NCBI GenBank assembly: GCA_028023455.1 | Contig: JAQFVV010006231.1 | Location: 8,134,036 to 8,198,035, forward strand | DNA: 64,000 nucleotides | Direction of reading: 5' to 3' | Source: Epiperipatus broadwayi | Taxonomy: Eukaryota; Onychophora; Udeonychophora; Euonychophora; Peripatidae | In this document: positions 25,140 to 36,735 of the stretch, piece after piece | Layout: each line of letters begins with the position of its first letter | Numbering within the stretch: the first letter of the stretch is position 1 | The notes under the pieces: generated by a model | Seen by the model: only the letters and a program-made list of their open reading frames with translations | What the model was told of the DNA's origin: nothing | The model's database searches: none | Translations under genes and position numbers: made by a program

Positions 25140-25545
25140 TGCCAATCTGAATCACCTTGATTTGAGAGCATGAAGATATTATTCTTGTCACATTTAAATT
25201 CACTATTTCCTTTTACAAATTAACTTACATGAAATCTTGTGATTTATGTTTTTAATGGAAATATAGAAACTAATGTAAAGTTCTGATTATTTATCAAGTG
25301 CACAGAAAGTCTGTAATTAAAAAGAAAAAGTATTTAACCTTTTTCATATGTGCCTTAAACATTTGTATAATAGCCAATTGATGTAGTTTATGATTATGGA
25401 GGAACCTTCCAAACCGCAACACCAATTTATCTTTAACCTTAATTCTTATTTATATAGGCCAATCTGAAGCATCTTGATTTGAGAACATAAAGTTATTATT
25501 CCCTTCACATTTAAATCCACTATTTTCTTTCACAAATTAACTTAG
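25140..25545 (+). repeat. Dispersed repeat R, right part of one unit plus a second unit
   Basis: GCCAATCTGAATCACCTTGA at 25141 recurs as GCCAATCTGAAGCATCTTGA at 25459. The intervening 318 bp is one full R period, so R is locally tandem here. The second unit stops at about 25545, where Penelope-like element 2 begins. R is noncoding. Confidence 0.7.
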
Positions 25546-25546
25546 A

Positions 25547-27149
25547 TAATGTCCTAATATTTCCACACTTAATTCTAACACTTCAACAATTCAATTTATT
25601 TTTTTACTGTAGCTAGCACTACAATTTCTGATAATTATTGTTTAATGTAAAAGATGCAAAAACTATTATAAAGCAGCCAAACTCATAAATACTTGGCTCG
25701 CACAGACATTGGGTTTTGGAGATTATGCAATGAAGTCATCATTTGAATTTTTAAGAAAGCTGAAGAATGTCTTTCCAACTCAGGACACACATATGGTAGC
25801 CTTGGTCATTGCAGAACTGTATGGCTGTATTGATAGACCAAAATCTATAACCATTGTGAAAGAAAAATTGATTAGACATGGTATGAATCAATGTGTACAA
25901 TTTGTTGAAGCATTCCTAAGGTGGCTGGATAAAACATTATATGCTGTATTCAACCAACAATAGCAGTACATGCACAACGGATGGCCTATGGGTCTTCCTA
26001 TGAATGGGATTTTGGCTAGTGTTCTCAATGCATATAAACAGATCATCATACCCAAACATTTAAGCAATGACTTGATACTATACACATACTATGTGGATGA
26101 TATTTTTATAGTGTGATCAGATGAGACCATGGAAGACATAATCACAGTGTTAAAAACTGCCCTGGGACTCACCATAAACATAGCACAAAAGGAAATTGGT
26201 GTCTGTGTTAAATATTTAGACTTACAGGTGGGGATTGAGGATCAGTGTTTCTACCACAAAATTTTCATCAAACCTATCAACATAAGAGACCACATCTACC
26301 ATCTGTCAAATACACCCAATATATACAAACTAGCAGGCCTGAAAACATTTCTGAATAGAAACTCCAGATTGTGTGGCTTTGAAGCTGATAAAAAAGGCAA
26401 ATATTGAAAGATTTAGGGACAACTTAATAAAAGCCAAATATAATAAAAGATTAATAGACAAGATAATCAGAGGTTTTAAAGACCCAACCATGCTGACAGA
26501 CAGAAAAGAACCAGAATCTTGCTGCCATATGTTAAAAACATACACACAAATCTACAAACAATTTTTCTCAAAGATTTTAGCATATGTTATCAATCTCCTC
26601 CTAATTTCAATAGATGCATTAACAACACTAAAGATCAATTCCCTCCAATATATACACAGCAAGCAGTGTATAAAATAGCTTGCCCAGAAAACAACTGCCA
26701 TGCTTCATATTATGGGGAGACCAGAGCTTCTGTCCACAAGATTGTTGCAACACAAGTACGCATGCAATAAAAGACTGGCAGACTCCTCCCACCCTTCCAT
26801 TTCTGTGCAGCGCAAAGCTACAATAGGCCACCCTTGCATTCCAGATAACCCTTGTGTGGTGTGCAGGGAGTGACATGAAGTGAGGAGAAAAATCAAAGAG
26901 GCTTACTTTATTAATTTGGATGCCAACTCAATAAACAAAAGAGATATGGTTTATGTCATCTCAAAGAAATGGAAAACCTGATTTACATAATTTTTGCATC
27001 TTTTATGTTAAACAATTATCACCAGAACTGCTACAGCTTGGAAAATGAAGGCCATGTTACTATGAAAGCACTAGCTACAGTAAGGAAATAAATTGAATTA
27101 TCGAAGCATTAGAATTAAGTGTGAAAATATTATCACAAAATATTAGAAC

Positions 27150-27153
<4 letters not shown>
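25547..27153 (+). mobile_element. Penelope-like element 2, decayed, inverted ends
   Basis: A coding region with RT and GIY-YIG remnants is bounded by inverted repeats of roughly 75-85 bp: 25547-25620 on the left, and on the right 27067-27153. Both contain TTACTGTAGCTAG, CACACTTAATTCTAA and AATTCAATTTATT in complementary order. The element lies inside a repeat R unit on its left and ends beside a (TA)n tract. Several stops and frameshifts show it is old. Confidence 0.75.
25709..26980 (+). pseudogene. Second Penelope-like RT plus GIY-YIG protein, broken
   Basis: One frame (starting 25709) gives an RT palm region. After an in-frame stop at about 25961 it reads GWPMGLPMNGILASVLNAY, the counterpart of the PLSP motif, and then YYVDDIFIV, the catalytic motif, followed by a stop at about 26115. 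Next come KYLDLQVGIEDQ and a PNIYKLAGLKTFLNR motif. A frameshift near 26370 and another near 26530 lead to VYKIACPENNC and SYYGET, the GIY-YIG core with a Cys pair, and then HPCIPDNPCVVC. It is clearly different in sequence from the element at 11.9-13 kb, so a second lineage is represented. Upstream RT motifs are weak or missing. Confidence 0.8.

Positions 27154-27190
<37 letters not shown>
27152..27190. repeat. (TA)n microsatellite
   Basis: About 19 TA units at the right edge of Penelope-like element 2. Confidence 0.95.
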
Positions 27191-27193
<3 letters not shown>

Positions 27194-27762
27194 AACAAAT
27201 GGTTATTTGGAGGTTGAGCTATATATTTATATTTTCTTAGTTGATTATTATTATATTTTCTTAGTTCTATTTTATTACTATTATTTTACAATATTCATTT
27301 ATTTGGATGGTTTGATTATTATTATTTAATTCTATTACTTTATTTTATACTTGTTTTTTTATACATTTATTTTTATTATACTTTTGTTTTTTTTTAATTT
27401 TATTTGTTTATTATTTGTTTTGCTAACCGAAATATCCCGGCTTAGCCTCCAACTATAATGGATATTGTTTATTTATTTATTTAACCAACGCCGTTACAAT
27501 GCAAGCAGAGAGCTAATACAGATACAAATTTAACTTCATATCCATACCCTTGACTGAACCCCAAGGCAATACGTACATATTATCTTGGCATTATTTTTCC
27601 CAATCAAGAACCCTCAGCTGCTGAACAAAGCAAACTATTTCAAGAAATTTAACGAATGTCCAGCGCTTGCTATTTATTTTTTATAATTGGGAAATTCTCA
27701 TGAACAAGCAGCACACGAATACCTTTATAAAATCAGCCTTACCCTTTAATCACTAAATTACA
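27191..27762 (-). repeat. Possible LTR fragment
   Basis: The segment begins TGTAACAA and ends AATTACA, the TG...CA ends of an LTR. It is followed by GTTTCCCCCCC, which on the minus strand is a purine tract directly before the LTR start. A second copy or target duplication was not found, and internal sequence is mostly AT-rich. The call is tentative. Confidence 0.3.
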
Positions 27763-27773
27763 GTTTCCCCCCC

Positions 27774-28758
27774 TGTCGTAACTTGGTGATAGGAGAATAA
27801 AGCAAGTATACGCAATTTACGAATAAATATATTTAATAACACTCACACACATATATAAAAAAATACATGATCACAATAATAAAAAACACACACTTATATA
27901 AATATGTGGCTATAATAAAACATAGTAAAAACAGATCAAATATAAAAGCTATCTTGAAGTCCTATTGGGTAGAGTTCTAAATCTCAAGATTGTTCCTTTG
28001 TTATTTATTTACGAATATTAAAAATTAAATTGCATGCATGCTTTTTACCTAGGTTTTTGTTGTAGTTGTTTCCATGGGTATTTCTTTCGAGCACTCTTTA
28101 CCATCCAGTGGGAGATCATCCCTTTTTTTGTAGAGACGGTATGTCATTCACTGTTGGCTGGATTGATTTTCTCTCTCAGTTTATGGGGTTATTTCTCGTT
28201 TCAGTTTTTTACTTCTTGTCGATTCTTTAGGTACATTTTTAAGTTGTCAGTCACAGAAGCAGCGGTCTCTCTAGCAGGTCAGGCATAAATCTCACATTGT
28301 GAGTCAGTGATGAGATGGATTGAATACAAACCCACGTCCCTTTAACGCCACTAGCCGCGCACTTCTTTCATTTTCTTTTAGCTGTTGCTTCCTCAAAATC
28401 TCTCCTCATACTCCAGATAATAATTGTCACTCTGGTCTTACTGTCTTTCTTTTGTTCATTGTTTTTGTAAATTTTTAATTAATGTTTTAGATTTCCGACA
28501 AACTCTTATCAACCTATTTGTTTAATTAGTGGCTGGAATGTAGGTTTTAATTAATTTAGCTGTAATTATAAGCTTTTCCTTGTTATACATTTTTCTTTGT
28601 CCGAGGAATTTAATTAGTCCAACAGACTTCAACAGCTCTAATTTATATGGCCATATTGTTTTTATATTTCATATTACATTTAATTTTTACTTGAAAGTTT
28701 ACAATTCATTTTCAAATTTATGTTTATAATTTATTTTAACTTGTTACAATATAGTTTT
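27774..28758. other. AT-rich noncoding DNA
   Basis: No gene recognised. The 84-codon frame at 28034-28288 is hydrophobic and motif-free. A slightly GC-richer patch lies at 28260-28370. Confidence 0.45.
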
Positions 28759-28945
28759 TAACAAGAGAGAAAAAGATGCATTTCTTTATGCATCCTCTTC
28801 CCCTCTCCCACAATAAATAGAAATAACTTTCAAGCATTTGACTTACTCGTTTTTTTTTTTTAAAAGAGAGAAAGAGATGCATTTCTTTATGCACCCCCTC
28901 TCCTTCTCTTACTATTACAAAAATCCAAAGTAATTTCGACATTTG
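28759..28945. repeat. Local tandem duplication, unit about 105 bp
   Basis: AGAGATGCATTTCTTTATGC with flanking AGAGAGAAA and CCCTCTCC blocks occurs at about 28760-28810 and again at about 28865-28915. The minus-strand translation repeats HKEMHLF, but that is a by-product of the duplication. Confidence 0.7.
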
Positions 28946-29119
28946 AATTTCAACTTTTTTCTTTTCCTTCTTTTTTTTTTTAAAATTTAGTAGCTAATAC
29001 ATTTACCTTTATTACTTTCTAGTAGCTAATTTATCTAATTTTATTACATGTGATGATTTTACGTGGTCGTCACAATATATTCCACACATATTTAATAGTT
29101 TAATAGTTAAATTAACTTA

Positions 29120-29480
29120 TGCAAAATCTTTCTAATTACAGATTTCCTGTGCACTTGATAAATAAACAGAATGTTACAGTAGTTTCAATATTTCCATTAA
29201 AAAGATCTTAATATTAACTCATTGTAAATTACAAAGTGGATTTAAATGTAAGGAGAATGATATCCTCATACTCTCAAATCAAGATGCTTTAGATTGGCCT
29301 ATATAAATAAGAATTCAGGTTAAAGATTAGACAGCTGCCCCTATTTTTTATAAAGTCCCTATCTTGAGGTTTGAGACGTCCCTCCATAGTCATAAACTAC
29401 ATTATTTGGCTATTATACAAATGTTTAAGGCACATGTGAAAAAGATTAAAGCCTTTCTCTTTCTAATTACAGATTTTCTG
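29120..29480 (-). repeat. Dispersed repeat R, inverted copy
   Basis: The reverse complement matches the R unit at 25140-25460: the ATTTGTATAATAGCCAA block, TTATTTATATAGGCCAATCT, ATCTTGATTTGAGAG and a CTGTAATTAGAAAG end. It shows the uninterrupted junction that the LTR element splits elsewhere. An RTE element begins shortly after it. Confidence 0.7.
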
Positions 29481-29524
29481 TGTGCTCAATAAATAATCAG
29501 AAGATTATATGACCAAATTATATA

Positions 29525-31195
29525 TCATCAACAATCATTATCAATCCACTGCAGGATGAAGGTCTCTCTAAGTTCAACCCATCTCTGATCTTTAGCTTCT
29601 TTTCTCCACATCACCCCTGCACATTTTCTTATTTCATCTATCCATCTAACATGTGGTCTCTTTCTGGGTCTTTTATAATCTCTTGGAATTCAGTTTAAGA
29701 TTTCCAATTGTCCATCTATTATCATCTCTTCTAGCAATATGTCCAGCCCAACTCCAATCTTTTAATTTTTTCAATGAGGTCAGTAACAGCTGTTTGTTCT
29801 CATCTATACATTGCATTTTCGATCTCTTCTTCTTACTCCCAACATGCATCTCCCATACTTTGAGTGGTCTGAAGTCTCTCTATTGCTCTTCTATTAAGTG
29901 TCCAAGTCTCAGACCCATAAGTAAGAATTGGTAAAACACATTTGTTAAAAATGTTCCTTTTCAAAACACAGAGGCATATTTCTTTTTAGTATTAAGTTAT
30001 TTCTACCAAAAGCATTCCAACCAAGTTTAATTCTATGATTAAATTCATCCATTATGTTTCCATCTGTATTAATAATCTGACCAAGGTATTTGTAATTGTT
30101 AACTTCTTCTAAGTCATCATAATCAATCTTTATTTTCATTTATCTTTATTCCTACTTTCATCTGATAACTCCTGCAACATTTCCTGCAGCTCTAAAGCAT
30201 TATTTGCAAAAACAACTACATCATCTGCAACATCTAAATGACTTAAATAATCTCCATTTACTTTCACTCCTTTAGCTTCCCATTTTAATCCGCAAAATAC
30301 TTCTTGCAGCACTGCTGTAAAAGGTTTTGGAGATATGGAGTCACCCAGTCTTACACCCTTCTCAATGTTGACTTTCCCAGTCTCATTATGTAATCTAATT
30401 GTTGCTGTTGCATTTTTATAAATATTCTTTAAAATATGACAATATTCTGGATCTATATTTTGATGATCCAATTCTTTAATCACTGAAGAAGTGTTTATAG
30501 AATCAAATGCCTTTTCATAATCTACAAATCCAAAACATAATCACAACTCATAATCATTTGTCCTTTCTATAACTTTTCTCAATACCTGGATATGATCTAC
30601 TGTACTAAAAACCACTTTTAAATCCAGCTTTTATTCTCATGGTTGGTGGAAATCCAATTTTCTCTGTAGACGAGTTGTAATTATCTTGGTAAAAATTTTG
30701 TATAAAACTGCTGATAGGTCTGTAATTTCTAATATCTTCTTTATCACCTGTCTTAAATATTAATACTGCATTCTTCCAATCATCTGGTACATCTTTATCA
30801 TTTAGACATTTGGTATATAACTTTGCTAAAAAAAATTCTATTTCTTCACCTGCTTCTTTTAATATATCAATTGTAATTCCATCATTACCTGGAGCCTTTC
30901 CTTTCTCCATATATTTAATTGCATGTCTCACTTTTTTTAAAATTCTGGGCAATTCAGAAGATGTAATAGATATAGGAGGTACTTGTTCTTTATTACTATA
31001 TAATTCTTGATAAAAGTCTTCTACCCATTTCATGATGTCATCTCTCTTTTTAGTAATAATTCCATCTTTTTTACTTATTGCAGTTATAAATTTCCTACCA
31101 ATACCAAAATGTTGTTTTACATTCTTGATACTTTTATTTTCTTCTACAGCTTTCCTTGCTAGTTCACAATTATACTTTCTTATATATGTTTGTTG
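29525..31195 (-). pseudogene. RTE-type non-LTR retrotransposon, copy A (5'-truncated)
   Basis: Minus-strand fragments cover the RT. The first, WVEDFYQELYSN, GKAPGNDGI and DIRNYRPIS, lies at 31033-30605. The next, GVRLGDSISP and VADDVVVFAN (the catalytic box, with the usual aromatic before ADD replaced by V), lies at 30483-30136. YKYLGQIINTDGN is at 30139-29945. The thumb and C-terminal end run to about 29640 in broken frames. The 3' end carries the CCACTGCAGGATGA-type sequence shared by all copies and a short GAT-rich tail. The endonuclease domain is missing. Frameshifts near 30600 and 30140 make the copy inactive. Confidence 0.85.
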
Positions 31196-33842
31196 TAAAA
31201 TTCAAAAAACTAGTTTCATAAGCTCTTTAATGAGAATTTTTCTCCAAAAAATTTTTATAATGTGAAATATGATTTGAATGAAATAATGGTTTTTATATTT
31301 AAAAAAAAAAAAAAAAACAAGTTTAAAGTACATTTTTTAAACACATTTTTTATTAAACTGCAGCAGTACCTATCCCCCCTCATATGTTGATGTGATTATT
31401 TCTCTGAACTGGATGCAAAGGAACTTTTTCTAGAGTTAATAACTTTTTTTGTTTTAGTAAACATAAAATTGATAGTAAAAAAAAAGAATAACATAGGAGA
31501 ATAGTCACTCATTTTAAGAACACACTGATACAAATTATTGAATACATTCTTTGGATGCTATTTTCAATTTTTATTATCAGGCTGCTTTGATTATCTGAAA
31601 ACATAATTATGTATACTAATACCAAAAATGTTATAATTTTATACAACAATCTTAATCTATCCTGGAGTTATTTCATCTTACATTAATGAAAAAATTAAGA
31701 TTTATATAAATTTTATAGAAATATTTGTATGGTTTGTGATTGATAAAATAATCTTTATTGAATTTATTAATTTTTAATGTTATATAATGAAACTTATTAA
31801 ATATTTCTAGTTCAGAATTGTCAATTTTGATAAATGTGCCATTATTATTGAACATCTATATTTATTTTTTTAATTTATTACACCTGTAAGAAATACATTT
31901 ATATAAATTTCTACTTTTTTCTTTTCTTAACTAAATATATTATTTATTTGATTGGTTTAATGTTATTTATTTATTTTTTGAATGCGATGAAAAGTATTAG
32001 TCATAGAAACTTATTTTCTTTTTTTTTATGTTATACGTTTAATTAGGTTTTTTTAATGTATGCTTACGTTAATAATTATTTTTAATAATTAAATAAAAGT
32101 GATTTTAATTATCATAAAGCACACTTTTTTTTATTTCTTATAAACTTATGTGTGAATTTAAAACTTGTGTGTGTGTGTGTTAAATGTTCTATCCGAAGAA
32201 AGATCTGAATGATTTGTTAATAGAATGTTATATTACTTTAACTAAGTTTTATATTTATTTTTTTATTTTATTTTTTTATTACTATTTTATAAAAAATAAG
32301 CATATATATATATTCTTTTCATCTTTTGTGAGGTTATTAAATTTCTTTTTAAAAAAGACTTTGTTGGTTACAAAAGTATTTCCCTAATCATTCTTGTTCC
32401 ATTCTGAGATTGGACAAAGAAATTCGATTTAGTAGGGAAATCCAATCATACTGAAAAGAATTTTTTCTTTGATCTGTTAAAAATGATTTATTTTTTTATT
32501 TATTTTCTTAAAATATAAAAATATCCTTTTTTTTTTCTATTCAATAATAATTTTAAATTTTATTTTAAGACTTAATAAAATGTGTTGAAAGATTGCTTTC
32601 TTTTGCATATTTTTACAAAATTCCTATTTGAAATTAAAGTTTGTTTTAAAAAGAGAGAAAGAGAATACATATTTTGCATCTTTGGAAGAGCTTTTCTATA
32701 AATGAAAATTTCTGCTTCTGTTAAATTAGATTGATATTTTTAGAATTTTCTTTATGGAAATCTGTTCAACATGACCAATACATTAGCTTCAAATGAATTC
32801 AACATTTGAACTTTAATCTATGAAGAAAAATGAGTTAGTAGGCAGATATAGTTCTCTGAAACATATTTTATACTTTTTCATTTTAGACATTTTCAAATTA
32901 CATTTTTAAATATGTTTCCTAAATCATTACAACAGACAATTATTAGGTTAGATTGATTTAACATTTCTGGATTTTTATTATCATTTATTTTAATTTAAGA
33001 AGACGTTCATGTATTATTATTTTCTAAAATATAATTGTTAAGTGTGTGGTTTACCTGCGTGTGTGTATATATATATTTAAGAAAATACATCAATTTTGTT
33101 TTAAAGCAAATATATTATAAATTAATATTTTATTTAAATGGAGTTGATGAATATCTAAATCATCAGCACTTATTTGTTAGTCTTGAAAAATGAAATAATT
33201 TCAGGAGAAATTTCTTAAAGAATTAAATTAATTCTGTTTGCTATCATTTGATAATTATACATCACTGAGATATAAAAATTAAGTTAAAAACAAACAGCGA
33301 AGTGTTTTTTTTAAAAAAATTTGGTCTATATTTTGTAATTCTATAAGTTGCCAGGAAAAGAAAGTATATTTAGTATTACTTTCTGTAGCATACATTGTGC
33401 TTTCGCATTAATCTCTGTAATACATAATATAAATATAGAATAATTATCTATAAAATAAAAATGAACCATCCTAAGCCAATCTATCATCTTCAATTCTAGT
33501 GTGATGATTCAGAACACATGAATCTTCTGGTTCAATTGAACAGATTTATGCTGGGTTACATGACTTAAAGAATTTTTAAGATTGTTGTGTATTGTGCTGT
33601 GCCAATTTATATTGTGAAAACATTAATAATTATTATTTTTTTAAAAATCAGTAATATATGCTTTATACAGTGTATATAAATTAAATAGTTTATTGGAAAT
33701 TTTTGTTTGTTGTTAAATAATATTGATTTTAAAACAGTCTTTTTCTTCCGTTTTTTTTTTTTACAATTTTCATAATAAAAGTTTGTTAATTAAAAAACAA
33801 AATATCATGTAAACTTTTTTTTCTTCCAAATAATGATGTTAC
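31196..33842. other. AT-rich noncoding DNA
   Basis: No gene recognised. It holds homopolymer runs, a (GT)n stretch near 32167-32180 and short (TA)n runs. Confidence 0.5.
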
Positions 33843-33852
33843 ATTTAAATGT

Positions 33853-33927
33853 TATATAATTTTAATGCGCAAATACGCGCACAACAGCTCGGTTGTTGTG
33901 CGCGTATTTGCGCATTAAAATTATATA
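33853..33927. repeat. Perfect 34-bp inverted repeat, CpG-rich hairpin
   Basis: Arms 33853-33886 and 33894-33927 are perfect complements with a 7-base loop, GCTCGGT. The arms contain GCGCAAATACGCGC, unusual in this CpG-poor region. The hairpin sits within a segment flanked by a 14-bp direct repeat, ATTTAAATGTTATA (33843-33856 and 33969-33982), which suggests a recent small insertion of about 112 bp. Confidence 0.85.
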
Positions 33928-33982
33928 CATGTATAGTAAGCACCGGAGTTTAATAATTTCTTTTTACAATTTAAATGTTATA

Positions 33983-34711
33983 AGAAGTTTCATTAGTTTC
34001 CGATATGGCTTTGAATTTGAGATACTAGAATAAATGTGGCAGGTAATGACAAATTATCGCCAATGATGATAATGCATTATCATTTGATACTAGTTTTATG
34101 TTTCTTAGTTACTCCAACCTATATTCAGATAGAAATTTAACATATTTAATAGAAAACTGCTCTAAATCAATGCATATGTTTATACTAAGATTTGTTTAGA
34201 TTTAAAAAAATTAGATTAATATCTAAATCACGTGAAGTATTTTTTTAAAAATATATATATATTAACATACTTCATCACAATAAATAATTTCTCAAAATGA
34301 AGTCTAAAATCAAAAAAAAAAAAAAACCAACGATATGATCATTGAATATTCACAGAACAAATTCCAAATAGTTTACTTCTGAATAGCAAATAAAGAAAAT
34401 AAAATTTTGTGTTATGAGATATAAAAAAAAAAAAAAATCATAGATATTTGCATCTTTTTAATAAGTCAATTATCTTTTTGCAATCTATGTCATTTTTCCC
34501 CCCCATGATGGGGAAATTATTTGTGTAGGGTTTTTAAAGCCTTTCAGGAAGTTTTTTTAAACAAAACTTATGAATGTCATTAAATTTTGTCCAAATATGA
34601 TTCTTAAAAAATAAAAAATTTGTTTTTTCAATGTGAATATGAATAAAAAAATTTAATTAAAACAAATCACTTTTTAAACAAAACATCAAACCAGTTATGT
34701 GCATTTTTATT
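33983..34711. other. AT-rich noncoding DNA
   Basis: Nothing recognisable besides poly-A runs near 34312 and 34425. Confidence 0.5.
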
Positions 34712-36735
34712 TCAGCATCATCATCAATCATTATCATTCCACTGCAGGATGGTCTCTCCAAGTTTAATCCATCTTCCCCTATCTTTAGTTTTTCCACATC
34801 ACCCTTGCATACTTTATTTCATCCACCCATCTCACATGTGGTCTCTTTCTGGGTCTTTTACAATCTCTTGGAATCCAGTTTAAGATTTCAATTGTCCATC
34901 TCTTTTAGCAATATGTCCAGCCCAACTCCACTTCAGTCTTTTAATTTTTTCAATGAGGTTAGTAACTCCTGTTTGTTCTCTTACCCATATATTGTGTTTT
35001 CGATCTCTTCTTGTTACTTCCAACATGCATATCTTCATACTTCTTTGAATGGTCCAAAGTCTCTGTATTGCTTTTCTATTAAGTGTCCAAGTCTCAGATC
35101 CATAAATAAGAACTGGTAAAACACATTTATTAAAAACCTTTTTCAAACACATAGGCATATTTCCTTTTAGTATCAAGTTATTTCTACAAAAAACACTCCC
35201 ATCAAGTTTAATTCTATGATTAATTTCCTCCATTATGTTTCCATCTGTATTAATAATCTGACCGAGGTATTTGTAACTGTTAACTTCTTCTAATTCATCA
35301 TAATCAATCTTTATGTTCATATTTTGAGAAAATCCATTATAAATTACTTTAGTCTTTTTAACATTTATCTTTAGTCCTACTTTCATCTGATAACTCTTAC
35401 AACATTTCCTGTAGCTCTAAAGCATTATTTGCAAAAACAACTACATCATCTGCAAATTCTAAATGACTTAAATAATCTTCATTTATTTTCACTCCTTTAG
35501 CTTCCCATTTTAATCCACAAAATACTTCTTGCAGCACTGCTATAAGAGTTTTGGAGATATGGAGTCACCTTGTCTTACACCTTTCTCAATGTTGATTTTT
35601 GCAGTATCATTATGTAATCTAATTGTTGCTGTTGCATTTTTATAAATATTCTTTAAAATATGACAATATCCTGGATCTATATCTTGATGATCCACTGTTT
35701 TAATTATTGAAGAAATGTTTATAGAATCAAATGCCTTTTCATACTCTACAAATCCAAAGCATAATGGCAACTCATATTCATTTGCCCTTTCTATAACTTC
35801 TCCCAATATCTGGATATGATCTATTGTACTAAAACCACTTTTAAATCCAGCTTGATGTGTTCTGTAGATGAGTTATAATTATCTTCGTAAAAATTTTGTA
35901 TAAAACTAATAAATTGCTGATAGGTCTGTAATTTCTAATATCTTCTTTATCATCTTTTTTAAATATTAATATTAATGCTGCATTCTTCCAATCATCTGGT
36001 ACATCTTTATCATTTAAATATTTGGTATATAACTTTGCTAAAAAAAATTCTATTTCTTCACCTGCTTTTTTTAATATATCACTTATAATTCCATCATTAC
36101 CTGGAGCCTTTCCTTTCTTCATAAATTTCATTGCATGTCTCATTTCATTTAAAATTCTGGGCAATTCAGAAAATATAATAGATATAGGAGGTAGTTGTTC
36201 TTTATTATTATATAATTCTTGATAGAAGTCTTCTATCCATTTCATGATGTCATCTTTCTTTTTAGTAATAATTCCATCTTTTTTTTGTTATTGCAAATAT
36301 AAATTTCATACCAATACCAAAATGTTATTTTAAACTCTTGAGACTTTTATTCTCTTCTACAGATTTTTTTTGCTTGTTCACAATTATACTTATATCATTT
36401 TCAACTCTTTTCCACACCATTTTACAACATTCGAGATATTCAATCCTTTTTAATGCATCATTTTTGTATATCTTCATATTCCTTCTTTTCTTCATAAATT
36501 CTCTAGTCTTAGTAGAAATTTTATTTCTCAATTGCTGTTTTTTTCTACCAGCTATCTTTGTTGCAGTTTTTAAAAGTGTATCAGTTATTTTCTTATTAAT
36601 TTCATTCAAATCTGAATCATGTTCAAAATCTACAAATACTTGAAATCGATTTGTAAGTTCTAAATTAAATTCATTAGAATGTTTCTGAAAATTATGAATA
36701 TCAAAACTCTCTACTCCTTCATGTAAAATAGGCTG
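34712..36735 (-). pseudogene. RTE-type non-LTR retrotransposon, copy B (longest RT region)
   Basis: Starting from the 5' side on the minus strand: a basic linker (36609-36325), then an RT N-terminal part with EDFYQELYNN and GKAPGNDGI (36245-35841). Next come GFVEYEKAFDSI and GVRQGDSISP (35806-35540), FADDVVVFAN (about 35440-35420, after a frameshift near 35545), and YKYLGQIINTDGN with LPVLIYGSETWTL and RLKWSWAGHIAKR (35386-34880). The 3' untranslated end near 34715-34760 ends in an ATGATGATG-type tail. The apurinic endonuclease is missing. It would have encoded the endonuclease-RT of an RTE element. It is the cleanest RT among the four copies but still shifted in frame. Confidence 0.88.

Noticed and set aside
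28034-28288. 84-codon hydrophobic frame
   Set aside because: T-rich DNA reads as Phe/Leu/Ser in any frame. No signal of selection or homology.
28736-28942. Repeated HKEMHLF peptide suggesting a repetitive protein
   Set aside because: Caused by the local DNA duplication. Frames are short and flanked by homopolymers.
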